A stretch of 64,000 nucleotides of DNA from Phoronis australis (GCA_002633005.1 NMRA01000097.1:384686-448685); one strand, 5' to 3'. Positions 45,340-58,890 are shown, numbered from the stretch's first letter. Numbers and translations are program-made. Notes: generated from the sequence alone by a model not told the origin.

Positions 45340-47060
45340 TTAAAAAATATATATACTTTACCACGCACGAAAAAAAATCAATAAAAAATTAAAAAACAAA
45401 TTAAATAAATAATAATTGAAAAACAAAACTAATAAAATAAAAATAATAACATCAAAACGTGTTAAACATTTTAAAACACTCGTGTCAATTGCTATCACAT
45501 AATACTTCACATTTCGTTCTCTCGGCATAATTTAAACCTATTCCAACCGCGCTTAAGTTACGGTAATGCGTCAACTTTTGTTTTCGTCTAGCATCGTGGT
45601 CGGGTATTTCCCACCAGGACGATTTTCGAATAGTCGACTACTGTAGTGGCAGATAGGCGGACGTTATGATCGATGAGATCACGTCTCACATGCCTGCTAA
45701 GTTGTCCACTGCCCAGGCGCGTATAGCTTAGTCGTACGAAATCTGCGCTCGAGTGCCTCCAGAGCGAGGGCATGACCGGCTTAAGCTGTTTCCTTTAATT
45801 TTACGATTTTCGTATATACTAGTTCATTTCGGTGTAATTAGGACTAAGCCAGTCACTCTAACAGTTGTCCTTACCCGCTGAAGTAGGGTCGTTTTCATCT
45901 GCAACCCAGGATCCACTACACCCGGGCTATTGGTAGGCCTAAACAGTATCCATGTCACTGCGCCAAGTTTTTGAAAACGCGTCACTCACACTAGTGGATT
46001 ACATCTGCCTGTTTAGGCGTATAAATCATATCAGATTACCAGTATTTTAACACAAGATTTTTAATTTACGATTTCAAAATCTTGTAACCTTTCATTTTGC
46101 TAACCTATATTGCACGCAAATGTACCTAACCTACTTCCTAAAATTTCGTCACCAAAGCACACTGGGATCACACTAGCCCAAATTCAGTTGCAGTGCTCAT
46201 TGACCCAAATTTCATGGTAATGGGCCAGCCTGTGGTTTCACTCTGATGTAATTACATAATACATTTTTGCATAGTGCTGATGACCTGGTGCCAGCAATGG
46301 AACTTTCTAGACTAAATTTTCATGATACCAGAACCCTAGGCTTAATTGCGTTTACTAACTAGTTGTGCCCATCTTTTCCTGACATCGACAACACACATGT
46401 CATTTGTCCTTTTAGCTCTAGGATATTCGTTGAACACATTGATAGGGTGTTAGGCCCTTACTGCCAATCTTATTTTGCGACCAAGTTGCTTCCAAATTTG
46501 TGTACTTGGTGTTGTCTATTTTATACGACTCGGGGTATTATTATTCCTGAGAGCCTGTTGCTCTCTCCTCTCTCGTATAGTTGTGTTCTGTAGGATTTTT
46601 ATAGATATTTTAGTTTTCTTAGACATATAGTAGACATGCAAGTTTCCGTGTGAAGGTCTGTCTGTGGCAGATAGCTTGATACATGGTTTTAATTGATGAT
46701 TTTTATCAATCTGTCGGTTTTCATCTTTAAAGAATCAGCAAATAAATAGGACTGTTTGAATAATGATTTTAGATCTGTTCATAATCTTTACATGAAATGA
46801 CATATCCCATGCTGATGGTCCTTTACCTTTCCTGCCCCATTACTTCTTTCCTAACTTATATAAAAAATAAAAAATAAAAACAAATCAAACTATTTAAAAA
46901 AAACTAAATAACAACTATAAATCTAAATAAAATATATATATTTTAAAAAGTAAAATAATATTTAAAAAACAAATAAAAAAATATTTTAAAAACTACATAA
47001 AGTATTTAAAAAAACACACAAATGAAAATATAAAAGAACTAAATAAAAATGTTTTATAAA
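45340..47060. other. Spacer with two A-rich low-complexity patches
   Basis: A-rich patches lie at 45365-45460 and 46855-47065. Nothing coding was recognised between them. Confidence 0.6.
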
Positions 47061-47339
47061 AAAATCTACAATCTTTCTGTTCTCAGTACAATTTTGCAGC
47101 GAGTTTCCTTAACAGCACATGCTTCCGTGTGAGGCCACTCCCCAGCCATTGTCACAACGCTTACCTCTTCTGGTACGCAAGTTAATTGTTCCACCGCAAT
47201 ACCAACACCTTCGCACATAGGAACCTGAACGTCAGTTCTCTTCGGCTGCTCTACCCTAGCTCATACATGTACATGATGCATTAGATTCGTAATAATTGCG
47301 GGGCACTAAACTTGGGGTACTAAAGTGTGGCCTAAACCG

Positions 47340-48290
47340 GCTGAATTTCGTCAGGATTTGCCGCGATATGAGTGAGGGTTAGTTGACCTTTGGGGGGCGG
47401 CTTGGACCCGGGGAAAGCGTAGGGTGGTCCTGTGCAATGCGATGCTCGGGTGGGAACCACCGCAGGTCCTCCAGGTAGGTTTGTGCTTGAACCGTTATGT
47501 GGTGCAATTTCCCTTGTAGTTAAGGCATAGCAGTGTCTGCTAGGTGAGTGTGGTATGGGGTCAGTAGAGGTGCCTGTAATGTGCAGCAACCACAACTCCG
47601 GCTCTCTCGGGGACCAGGGTGTGGCTGGGCTTCGAGCTTGGCGGGAGCGGTACTGCTCACCGTGAGGTATCTAATCTGCCCTCGTGTGCCGTGCCCCAAG
47701 TCTAGCATCGTGCCTGCATCACGGAGGGCGGGGGGGCGAGCTTCACTGAATATGGAGTCAAATCCGGGACTGGTATTAGTCCTTTTCTCATTGCTTGTGA
47801 CTACCTTTTTCTCCCATCCCCTGTCACTCCCCTACCAGGGTCACGGCCCCCACGTGAGTTGTGGCAGTGGACAGGATTGTTCATCCATGAACAACCCTGC
47901 CCATGTGGCACATACTGAGCCACAACACCACGTTCCTTACAATATCTCTTTTTATCACTCCGGCTGGTCTGCTCACTCAGCTTGTCCGGAATATGCTTTG
48001 CAGGTTGTTATAGGCCAGATGGCTGTTTGGTGTACCCACTTGGTACTTTATATGATATTTGCCCATTTGGCAGTTTGTACCCACTTGGTACATGTTATTG
48101 AATTTGCCGCTTTGCTCGACCCAGTTGGTAGGCAATCGGCCAATACCCATTTGGTATTATGTACCTATTTGGCACTATGCTAACCTGTGCCATTTAGTAT
48201 CCGATACTCAGTTACACTTTGGGTATCGGAAATGTGTGTGTTATATCTTGTAATTAAGGAACCCATCTGGTTCCTTCTGTAAAATATTTA
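47340..48290. other. GC-rich block followed by short ACC..GGT palindromes
   Basis: GC content is visibly higher at 47340-48000 than in the neighbours. At 48030-48275 many short imperfect palindromes of the type TACCCACTTGGTA or TACCCATTTGGTA recur, together with GGAACCCATCTGGTTCC and a GTATCCGATAC/GTATCGGA pair. A 211-codon frame crosses it (47548-48183) but its C-terminal part is just the repeat translated. Possibly the end of an unknown transposon. Confidence 0.4.
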
Positions 48291-48299
48291 TTTGTAGGG

Positions 48300-49450
48300 C
48301 TGTGACCCTGAAATTCCCAATACAATTTAAAATATTTATCATTCTTGTTGTATTATTTGTCCCCAATAAGTGGCTTGTGGTGTAGCATAGATATATGTAT
48401 GAAGTACATTAGCTTTAAATTAAAAGGAAGCTATTAACTTCGTAATTTAATCAAATGTCTAAGTTTCCTAATTTCCACCTCCTATAGCCAGGATGTAGTT
48501 AGTGTTAGTTTTAGTGAAACTTGTTCGCACCATTGAGTGTATTGGGTTTACTGTTTACATTATTGTCAACAAAAGTGAACACTTAAAACCATGAGTGGCA
48601 ATTCTAGGCACTATTTCCGGCCTATGGAATGCGGTTAAATCAAACAGTACTTCCCAAAACCGCATCTATGACCACTGGAGATAAAACTTTCTGTTACCTG
48701 TTACGTTTTATTTTCTGCCTTTGTCACTGACGATCTTTTTGTAGTTTGAATGTTAGGTGATTTGTTATTCCTTGTGCCATTGCTGTAATTTTGGTAGAAA
48801 AAGTCTGCGCTGATGAAGCATAGTCTTCTGTTGTATAGTCCTTCCTGTCCATGTACTCACTTTTTCTTTGGATATGTTTCATAATTTTGTGTTGATTAGT
48901 CTGTCTGTACATTGCATACCGAATCCTCAATTCCCACATAATGTGAGAGACTGCGAACTATCCACGTATGAATATGTTATTAAGCTGATTTAGTTTTCAC
49001 TGCACTGTATTTATGACACTTGATGAACCGATTCTTGAACTGTGTCTGGATTTTTTGGTTCTTGTATTTCGCGCATGCTCAAACATTGTAAGGATCTAGA
49101 GTATTTTGAGGAAATACAATCAATTACTGTTAATGATATGTTAAAAGAACTCTCTTTCGTTAAATGATGTATGAAAATCATTAAATATGTTATTGTACAC
49201 TCTTGTTTAATATAGTGAAAATCGACTTTTCCTAATGCCTGTGATATTAAAATCTGTTGCTCTTGGAAAACTTAAGTTTACAAACGGTAGTTCCTTAAAA
49301 TCTTAAGTTCTGAAAATTTAAAGTTATCAAAAATTTAACTTTAAATAATTTAAGTTTGTTCCTAAAACATGTTGGAAAATTCTTTAATCTTTGAAAAAAC
49401 TTAAGAGTCTGAAACTTGAGTTTTCGAAAAGCTAAAGATCCAAAAACTTA
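48300..49450. other. AT-rich spacer
   Basis: No supported gene. At 49260-49450 'cttaagttt' and 'aaacttaa' alternate, giving a locally self-complementary tract. Confidence 0.5.
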
Positions 49451-49455
49451 AATTT

Positions 49456-50307
49456 TTGGAAAACATAATATTTTGGAATATGTTTTTCAGAACAAACTGC
49501 AAGAAAAGCCTTACACGCACTCTTTCAATTAAAATTTGTCGCATTTGTTCAGAAGAAACTGCCCCTAATAACCGTTTAAATGAACTCAAACATTATTTAC
49601 TTCAAATTCATTTCCCCTTACATCTTATACACAAACAGTTTGACAAAGCCCACTCAATCACAAAAAAATGAATCTTTAAGAACTAAAGCGCAAGATGATA
49701 CTATTAATAGAATACCTTTCACAACCATGTTCAATACATGATTAAACGGAATTAGCCACGCCTTCAGAAAGCATCTTTCCACTCTGCATATTTCTCCTCA
49801 TATGAAAAACCTATTTCCTCATCCAACTATAATTTCTTGGAGAAAATGTAAAAGCTTTTAAAAAATCCTCTTAGAACAAATATGGACTATAAAAACCAAA
49901 CTGACAAACCTAATGAAAACACACAATGAAACAAATCTAGATGCAAAATGTTTAACTTTATCAACAACAATGCTTCCTTCCAGTCTTCTTAAACCAATGA
50001 ACACTTCGAAATAAAGCATGTTTTTGACTGCACCACCAACAGTATCATTTACCAAATAACATGTAGAAAATGTTCCATTCAATATGTAGGGCAAACTCAA
50101 CATAATCTACAAACTCAGATTCGCAATCGTAGGTTGAACATTATACACAAAAACATTTCTGATATTATATGTAATCATTTCAATTCCAGAAAACATTATC
50201 TACAAGATCTGTCCGTACAAATAAATTTAGAGAAATTCCAATATCTCCGTACACCTCACAGACTCGAAAGAGAACAATTTTGGATAAATAAGCTGAACAT
50301 TTTTTAA
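49456..50307 (+). pseudogene. Penelope-like element fragment with GIY-YIG endonuclease end
   Basis: The first open part holds KICRICSEETAPNNRLNELK and IHKQFDKAHSI, typical of the region after the reverse transcriptase in Penelope-like polyproteins. After several stops and frame changes, 50020-50307 reads DCTTNSIIYQITCRKCSIQY, VGQTQHNLQTQIRNRR, and ends with LEREQFWINKLNIF and a stop. IIYxIxC..C...YVGQT is the GIY-YIG endonuclease signature and the R/E-x-FWI-x-KL end is usual. The reverse transcriptase domain is absent, so the copy is 5'-truncated and dead. Confidence 0.7.
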
Positions 50308-50661
50308 ATCTAATGGATTGAACATAAAGACTTCCGACATTATGTCCTTTATTTTTCCGCAACTATGTACAGTACCATATTCATTCTGTCATTTATCAGA
50401 TATCAATTTCCTTATACATGTAGTGTTTCATTGTACTTTATTTCTGTTTCTGTTGACGAAATATATTATATACGGAAATTTTAGTGCTCCATTTTTGTTG
50501 TATTTTACGTATATTTATTTCCGTGTATGTTACGTATTCAGTAGAAAGTGTATTACATTGTCGAACTCAAATGAGTGGCATTCAAGTTGAACTGTGACGT
50601 CACTGACTAATCACTCTGGCATTAATTTGTTGCTGATTGGGACTGTCCACTGTGTGCTGCA

Positions 50662-50945
50662 ATGGATGTTGATAAGATCTTCTTAGAATGTTATGTAAAT
50701 CCTGCTTCCGCTTTTTTATCGAAACTCAAAAAGTCAGATTTGTTAGCGGTTGGTGGCAAAATAGGTCTTGCCACAAAGACGGCAATGCTCAAGAGTGAAA
50801 TCCTGAGATTAGTTTGTCAATTTTTGTAGAGGAAGATTTGTTAACTGACGACGTTCTTTTACCTATTAAGCTTCAGTCGTGAAACTGAGAATGAAATGCG
50901 AAAGCTACAACTGTAATTTGAGAACTTCAAATTTGAGAGTGAGTA
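50662..50945 (+). pseudogene. Retrotransposon gag-like N-terminus, frameshifted
   Basis: From ATG 50662 the frame gives MDVDKIFLECYVNPASAFLS, then KLKKSDLLAVGGKIGLATKT and AMLKSEILRLVCQFL before a stop at 50829. The next frame continues VEEDLLTDDVLLPIKL, and later MRKLQL and FENFKFESE. The pattern (short acidic start, LKKxDLL...GL..K..M.K.EI..., an acidic linker, and a charged coiled coil) fits the N-terminal region of gag-like proteins of cnidarian LTR elements, where I recall a SAP-like fold. Stops and a frameshift show that it is dead. Confidence 0.5.
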
Positions 50946-51282
50946 AGAGTGGCAATGGCGCACATGGGGTCACATTTGTTTGAATTAGCTTAAGGTCAAA
51001 AGTCACATTTTACACATGAGGAAAATATTCTACGCCTATGTTTATACCAAATAAAGAGACGTTAGAGAAAATCGACGAAATCGCAACAAGTTGACATTTT
51101 ATTTTTGAATGTTGATACTAAACGAAATGCTGCTTCAATAGAAATGAAAAGGCTTTAGGAAAAACCCTAAAAATACCGGGTGAGCTGCTTGAATTCTGTT
51201 TCACTTTCAGAATAACACTTTCAATATTGAAATTCAGTAGTGTGGTTATCGTGGTCCAGGTCTCTCAAAAGGAAAACCAAGA

Positions 51283-51411
51283 ATGGTGAGGCGTTGCGTT
51301 AGTGGTGGTTGTAGCATCGTAGTTTCTGACCATGACGTAACTGTTTTCGCTTTCCCGCGAGATTTAGAAACACGTTTGAAGCACATGAAACTCGTTTTTT
51401 GGTTGGCATAA
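51283..51411 (+). pseudogene. THAP domain fragment
   Basis: ATG 51283 opens a 42-codon frame, MVRRCVSGGCSIVVSDHDVT then VFAFPRDLETRLKHMKLVFW, ending in a stop. It starts like a THAP zinc finger: Met, C-x4-C, an F-x-FP-x-D motif, and a basic segment leading to Trp. The later C-x2-H pair and AVPTIF box are missing because the frame ends. THAP fingers bind DNA and occur in P-element-type transposases and host regulators. It is best read as a truncated transposase start. Confidence 0.55.
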
Positions 51412-51479
51412 TACATTGACGCTGAGTACTTTTATACGCCACTCGCACATGAATTCAACATGACAATTGGTGTTAGCCT

Positions 51480-51670
51480 AAGCGGGACTGTGGCCGGAAC
51501 ATACGGCGAGTTAAACGTGAACGAAACGAGAGCACACCTTGAGCCAGACGTGGGCTACGCGTGAGTTTCGCTGCCTTTGATACAGTCGGGACGATCATAG
51601 TTGCTTCGTGTATTCTCATATATCCATTTTGTAAACAACTGCAAAGAGTGACAAAATCGGTAAGAAATTC
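51480..51670 (+). repeat. Duplicated block 1
   Basis: Matches 52865-53115 in order: a GCACAC..TGAG stretch, 'gtttccctgcctt/gtttcgctgccttt', 'TACAGTCGGGAC', 'ATTCTCA', 'gtaaacRact', and 'CGGTAAGA'. An AG|TCGGGAC and a CG|GTAAGA make it look like an exon between splice sites, but the frame between them is closed in both copies. Confidence 0.6.
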
Positions 51671-52864
51671 CCTTATATGTTTGCAAAAAGGTGCTGGTCG
51701 GCTACAGTGTATCCCAAGGCCACTATTCTTTTACGCAATCTAGTTGCATGTATAGTTCAATAAAACATGTGTGGATGCACCAAACGGTTCACTTACTGAA
51801 CTGAAAGCCAAAGCATCAAGTCAATAATACTATCTTCAATGCTTTCAAATTAACAAAATTAGGAGATTGCAGTATGAATATGTACTCAATTGCGTGGATT
51901 ATTTTACATTACTGGATTTATTATTGAACATTTGATCTTGTTACATTAGATATCAACTGTAAAATGTGAATTATTTCTCCTTTATGCTAACACGAGTACT
52001 TCTTTTCATCGTTAAATGAACTCTGCACCAGAGAGGCACTAGTGCCGATGTATATGCAAATTAATTAGGAGTATTTTAGTGCAGGTTTATGAATGCATTT
52101 GAGAGCACGCTTTACTCCCTAGTGGTTGTATAAGACTTGAGGTTAATGCTTCATAATTAAAATATCAGAATTAAAGTTTGCCGTTTTCTCTTAAGTGGTA
52201 ACCGTGTGTTTGCCTTCGTATAAAAACTGGTACCAAAAAGTTTGAATGAAAATTGACCAACTGCTATAAAAATACAACTCCAAATAACGTCTAAGTTGCA
52301 CACATACTTCTTTCTGTGTAGTCAATCACATCACCGTGTAATGCCGCAGGCATAGCCATCCTAGGGGTTACGTGTTGGTTATCTTCTGTGTTCCGCCCGT
52401 GTGATTCGACCATCCGAAAATAAAACTAAAGCGAGTTTTTATGGATAGAAATACGTTATTTTGGTCCATTTCAGTTTGATTGTTTAAGAGATAGTTGAAT
52501 AATTAAACTACCAGATCACTAGACAATTTACTACATTTTAATTATTTTCACAAATTGCATATTCCGTTCTACCGTCTATTATTCCAAATCAAATCTTTGT
52601 TAGCCAGGGCATCTGATGTTTGAAACGTATCAATCCTTTGTTTACTCGTCCCTTTTGCCAGCCACCAGGGCATCAATTTATTTTTAGTGGTCTTTTGTCT
52701 CCCATCTTGGTAAAGCATCATTATTAGTTTTGATTTAATATACAGTACAGCCACTGAATTATTGGACTTCGTCCGGGCTGCCTCCGGTCTGGCTAGGCGT
52801 GACCTTAACCGGAGATCGACCTGAGTGAGGCGTGAATCGACAGTGACAACTGGCGTGAGCATAA

Positions 52865-53115
52865 TCGTGGCTGTGTTCGAAACCTACCGTGAGTTAGGCG
52901 CGTAAGAAGAACGAGCACACTGTGAGTCAGGCGTGAGACAGGCGTGAGTCAGGCTTCAGTTTCCCTGCCTTCTCTACAGTCGGGACATTAATAATTGCTA
53001 TTCTCACGCGTTTAGTGCGACTAAAACAATGTTCTTCATCGTATTTCAACAAGCATTTCTCAGTGCTATATTCATGTAGTAAACGACTGAAGAAACTTTG
53101 ACATATCCGGTAAGA
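52865..53115 (+). repeat. Duplicated block 2 with GGCGTGAGTCA minisatellite
   Basis: Second copy of the block at 51480-51670. It contains three short GCGTGAGWCAG units at 52922-52954 that are not in the first copy. Confidence 0.6.
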
Positions 53116-53539
53116 CTTTGCCCACTGTGTTTGCATCGTAAACAGCGTTTACTACGTACATGTACATGTATTACACTGCGTGTATTATCTTACCCACATG
53201 GAGTATATTAGCTTGCGCGAAAGTAGTTCACTTCTGTCATTTTGCTCGGTGGACGGCGCTTTTGTAAAAATGATGGCTCCCGATTTCTGGTGTAGGAGGC
53301 AGTAGGCCTATTGCGTTTCTGAATCAATGTACAGTATGTGTTACCGAACAACAATTTTAAATGCCAACTCAGATCAATCCCCAAACCCGGAGTCTAACCT
53401 GGACCAGCCGTTTACGCATGTACGGTTGTACATGAAAAAAGAAGATAAATTGGTGATTTTCGACTCCTCACTGTCGCCGCTTGGACTTCGCTTCAGAGTT
53501 CAGTCTTTTCATACCTAACTACTTTGGAAAAGAGTCGGA

Positions 53540-54760
53540 TATAATGGTCCCTGGTTTTGAGAATGAGGCTATCAATATAGCGAGTACAAACGCACAATTA
53601 AGTAATGGACTTAGCACTAGTTTCACCCGTTGCGTCCTACTTTATTTCCCAGAATTTCACGAAGCGATATTATTTTCCTCGATAACCTGACAATTGGCAA
53701 CTACGAAGGCAATCCAAAAACAAAAAATGTTCGAAGATGGAGCAGGCAGATGGTTATGAACGCTATGTCACAGATTTTCAATATGTTTTCTATGTTTCGT
53801 GACAATGGCCCCACTGACTCCAGACTACCTTCATTTTTTTTCAAAACGTCTTCTTTTGGTTTATATGGATAATATTTATTTCCAGCAGGTTTAAAGCTTG
53901 GCGGCTGTTAAGTTTTTATAAATTTTCAACAGTTACGTTAAGCAGTAACGTTGACATTTTGAAAATGTGTTGCTGATCTAGTGTGACCTTCGTCTACTTT
54001 ATTCTTGCATATTTGGAAGATTTCGATATGTTAGTCTATTTTAGGGCCGCAAAGTTGATGGGTATTGTTTAAAATCTTTATGAAGTCAAAGACTTGCATT
54101 ATTTAAAACTGCAAACACATAATCACCTTGTGGATCAGTAATTATTTATTATTCATTGCAAATAAGCCATCTTCGATGGTTCCATTGATTGGTTTACCTC
54201 TAATATAGTGGCTTCCTGCTCCACACCCCTTGAACAAGGTAAAATGAAATTGGATTTTATTGTTTTGTTTATCATCCCAAAGGTAACTATAATGCATATT
54301 GTAGTAAGGTTCAAAGCCGTGAAATTGAGTTTATCACCCCTCAGGGCATTTGTGCTTGATATGAGCTGTACTTCAATCTTAAGAGCATGTCCGCGAATGA
54401 ACCAATCAGACGGTGATAAACGTTATGTCACACGTTCTCTTTATATTTTCTCTGTGTGATGACAATGGGCCTACTGACTCCAGACCACCTTTTTTTTAAA
54501 AAAACCCTCCTTTTGGTTATCATGAATACTATTTGTTTCCGGAAATTTTGAGCCTGGCGTCAGTTAAGTTTGAGTAAAATTTTGACAGTTACGTTACGCA
54601 GTAGCAGTAACGTTGAAATATCGAACTTGTGTTATTGATCAAGAGTGACCTTCTACTACTTTATTTGTGTAAATTCAAAAAAATTCGATAATTTCAGAAC
54701 CGCATAAGATGAGTACTTTAAGTGATTTTTGAAAATGTCAAAACTGGCTAACTTCGTTTC
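53540..54760 (+). repeat. Two tandem units of a 0.7 kb repeat
   Basis: 53745-54035 aligns with 54405-54700. Shared blocks are 'gttatgtcacaSRttYtc', 'tgacaatggSccYactgactccaga', 'cagttacgttaMgcagtaacgttga', and 'gtgaccttcKtctactttatt'. The stretch between them, 54040-54400, matches 58550-58890. The left edge also matches 2400-2515. Confidence 0.75.
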
Positions 54761-54769
54761 CCGATATCT

Positions 54770-57700
54770 CAGCTGCCACAGGTTTCAGAACATTTTACCA
54801 CCAACCAATGTGTTGGTCAATCTTAGATCTAGAAAATAAGACAAAAGATCCTAACGGATATCATGTCATTTGAGGTCGCCAATTCACCACATTGAGTAAT
54901 GCCGACAAACGTCAACAAAGGATTATTTGCTACAAGTTTACCCGAAAACTGCGATTCAATTTATCATTTATCAAATTTCGTAGTTTCAAGGTACTCTATT
55001 TCTGAAAAGTTCTCGTAGTCATGGAATTACTGTAGGATACTTGCTAGACAAACGGCAGTAGTTTTGGTCAGGACACCTTTTGCGAGAGTCGAAATTCAAA
55101 TCTCACATGTTTTACAAAGCTCAGTAATCTTATTCGCACTGCTAAAAAAGAAAACGCCACCGATAAATCATTTTCATAACACTTTCCTTCAAAAATCGCG
55201 GTTTACCCAACACCCCTTGCGACCTTTCAAATCTTTCAGTGTTGTATGAACAATATCACTTATTTTTGTTTTCGTCTGTGATTGTCCTGTTAACAAAGAA
55301 GATGCTTACTGTGAGTTAGCTCTGGAGTCGGGTCTGAACAAACGTTATTGTGAGGAATCTTCAAGTGGTCTTAATGCAGGGCGTTGAAAACGGAGGACAG
55401 TGTCAAGATAAAAGATCCATTGGCAACTACAGGCAACGGCAAAACCATTGGTAAGCAGATTTCCATTGAGGTTATATAGCTGCCAGTGCCTCAATGGCTT
55501 CACTTTTGAATTGGTACGGTTTGCTAGCATTATCATAGTGCTATTTGTATGTTGTTTGATGTGACTGACACAAGTGAAAAATGGGAGACTATCACGTAGC
55601 AGTGGGGGCTGACTACATGAGCTACCATTGAGAAGATACTTCACCTGCGCAGTGGGAGGCACAGAGGAGCATAGTTGAATGAGTTTGTGCGACTGGTTGT
55701 GAGAAGTTTAAAGAAGTGATTTCTTCCCAGTCCTCCAATATGCAAGGGTATCCGTTTCCAGTTGATCAGCTGTCACTTGACTACATAAATGTCTCCTGAT
55801 GGAAGCATGATCAGATTTCCATCCACTGCAGAGGTCACGTGAAACAAATGTGGATGATAAAGGCTGTTTTCAGTATAAAGTTCGTAAGTTCACGGCAAGT
55901 ATTGTATTTAGCTCATGTTTTTTCTTGAGACAGCAGACTATAAATATACAACATATAAAATTTGAGAAGTCTCAGTTCAAAATATAGCTTAAAGCAAATT
56001 GGGTTCTAATTGCTAGGTGTTTGTGGTGATTTAATAGCAAGACTACCAACTTTTCTTACGCAAAATCACAACAGGGATATCTAAATGTGGCAACTGATCT
56101 AAGTGCTAATGGACTGTCTCAAATATGAGACTCCTTTGTTAATTATCCAAAGCACACGTGATCTCGCTTACATGTACCTCCTCATCCCATACTGTACACG
56201 CAACTCCTCAGTCTGTACATGCAATGTTGGACCACTTTTAAGTAAAGAGTGATATTTAATGCGGGTAGTATCTGATTTAACACTCATCGCCCAGTTTATT
56301 TATACCAAATAGCATGGAACAACGAGATATCTAAATGTGTTCTTTGATCTAAATGCCAGTGGATTGGTTCAAGTACGACATTCCCAAAGTTTACTTTTCA
56401 ACATACAGGGATCACCCTCAACTTGTCATCACATATACTACACGAGACTGGCCAGCCTGCTTAAGTCACCACCTTTCCGAAATACCAGCATCTTTAAAAA
56501 TTGAACAACAAAGTTTTAAGCAGAACACTGACTAATTATCTTCAATTTTACTGAAAAAACCACAACAAGTGTTGCTAAAAGTATTTTGCATTTACCTCAG
56601 TTTCTACAATATCACATCAATAACAAGTGGTTAAATCACGCAGGCAATCCAACATATTATACACTGTTCGAGCGAACATGAAATCCGCAGTATTCGTGGA
56701 CATCACTGACTGTCAACTTCATTTTCTCCCTTATCTGACCATTTTCCAGAGCGGCTCAAGGAAGCCAAGCGTGAACAGAAAGCTTTATCCTGCTATGGTG
56801 GCAGCCAACCTTCCCCTCTAAACTGCTTCCGGTCTTAATCGCCTGTGCAGTTCTGGCTGTCTCTGCTTTGTACATGCTGGTAAATGACAGGTAACAATCT
56901 CGAATTATACACTTTTTGCAGAACTTCATAGAGCCTAGCAACTGTACAGGTGTGACTGCACTTGAGTAATCCAATCATTTTAGTTGAGATAATTCGTTTG
57001 ACCCCTGGCATTTTTCCAATTTGACCGGATTTCTTTGGACATCAAGTTGATATCATATACAGATCCTTAAAGTCGACATAGTGGGACTGCTAAAACATAA
57101 CGACACACTATGATTTCAAGAATTACATAAATCACTCTGTCTGACAACCGAAGTGAAACGAAATTGTGGCATGCAGGCTTAGAATGATATGACTTCAGCC
57201 TTCATCAAAATAAGTATAGGAAAAATACTTCTTGTAATGAACTAAAAAGAAGACGCATAACAACCACAATGGTTATTGAAAAGTGAAAGTCAATTAAAAC
57301 TTGCATTTTAAGCTTGCAACACATGGGCTCTAGATGCACATAATCTTAGACTAAATGTACAACTAACAGAAGACACTACTAGTAAGCGGACTTAGTAGCT
57401 CTAGGCTAGCTTAGAATCCAACAACGGCAAAACGACATGCATACATGTATAAAATGACTTAGGAACTCAATACTGTTCATCAGTTGTTTACAGTGATGCA
57501 GGCATACGACTACTGGATTTCAACAGTGGGCACAATAAAAAGCTCTGCACATACTGTTCAAACACAAGTACTGTTGTTATATTTTTATGATACATGCATG
57601 GTCAACCAGTGAATTTTCTGAAAGGAGAACCAGTAACTTGCACTGCATGGCACTGTATTAGAATAACAGCTGTCGTGTCTCTAGTGGTGCTAACTGGTTA

Positions 57701-58540
57701 TCAAATCAGGTATCCATGAAACAGGCTATAACCGCCAAAATAAATCATCACATGATAACTTCAAATTCAAACAAAATAGTAGTATTAGTAGTACATGTAG
57801 TGCTCACTAAATCCAACACTGTTGAGTTTCAATGCAAGTAAGTTGACTTAAGACATTTCAACCAGCATCCCCTCTTCAATCTTGACACGCGAGCCACTCC
57901 TAATGAAATGGTTGTTCGCAGAGTCTACCTGGTTTCCAAAGAATTCCAAGACAATCCCGGGGTCTTGCCCTTGCATCGGACGCAGTCAAACAGGTCTGAT
58001 GAACTCTCGCCTGTAGCTGTGATGACTTGGTACTCACTTTGCGCTGCATCAAGATTTCACACATGATCACAGGATATTCTGTCCCACACACTTCATCACA
58101 CTTCATCATAACAGTTAACACTCTGCAAGTCAGGATCTTCAGCACTAAAGTGACACCTGTTGTTGGACACTGGGTTCACAAAGAACGAGGAGTTTTAATG
58201 AAAATGGAAAAAATAACTTAAACAAATGACACCAAACTAAATATAAATTAAACAACTTTTGAATCAAAACAATGCACTCTGTTGGACAGGTGTTGTTGTG
58301 TTCCAAACAGGTGTCGGTATTGAAGGTAATTTCCACTCAGGTGGTTGTCATAATCTTGCGATTCAAATAGAAAAATGGTCAGCGCCAAAAAACAATTATT
58401 GTACCAATAAACATCAGTAAGACGGGAACGTCTTGTGTAAAGGTCTTGTGTTGACCAGTGTTTTGCCAGCTGAGATATTCGGTCTCAAAGTGTTGCGAAA
58501 TTGCAATGCTTTGTTTAACTCTAACCCCACTGTTTTATGG
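54770..58540. other. Spacer with no supported gene
   Basis: An unrecognised minus-strand frame at 57900-58145 contains DEVCGTEYPVIMCEILMQRK followed by a GTGAGT that could be a donor. It has no identified family. Otherwise only AT-rich DNA was seen. Confidence 0.4.
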
Positions 58541-58549
58541 CTGAAGTTT

Positions 58550-58890
58550 TGAACTTAGTGGCAGACTTAATGAGTATTGTTTAACATCTTTGTGAAGCCA
58601 AAGACACGCTTTATTAAAAATGACAAACAAATAATGATCTTGTGCACTGGTATTTTTATCATGCATAGCAAACGAGCCATTTTCGGTGAGTCCATTACAT
58701 GGTATACCCCCCCCNCCCCCCCCAAATAGCTCCCTGGTTTCTCCCACTAATACAAGGTAATATGACATTGGACTTTACTGTTTTGTTTATCATCCAAGGG
58801 TAACTAAACTGTATAGTATGGTTCAAATCAGTGATATTGGTTTATCACCCCTCTGGGCATTTTTGCCTGCTGAGAGCCGTACTTCACCCA
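58550..58890 (+). repeat. Third unit of the 54 kb repeat
   Basis: Matches 54040-54380: 'atgRgtattgttta', 'tttgtttatcatccMaaRggtaact' and 'ttatcacccctcWgggcattt' are shared. It contains a poly-C run with one N at 58715. Confidence 0.75.

Noticed and set aside
47548-48183. 211-codon plus-strand frame with a signal-like MESNPGLVLVLFSLLVTTFF segment
   Set aside because: The second half is translation of the TACCCATTTGGTA-type repeats. The NPG hint of a 2A-like peptide lacks the final Pro. No domain and no splice context.
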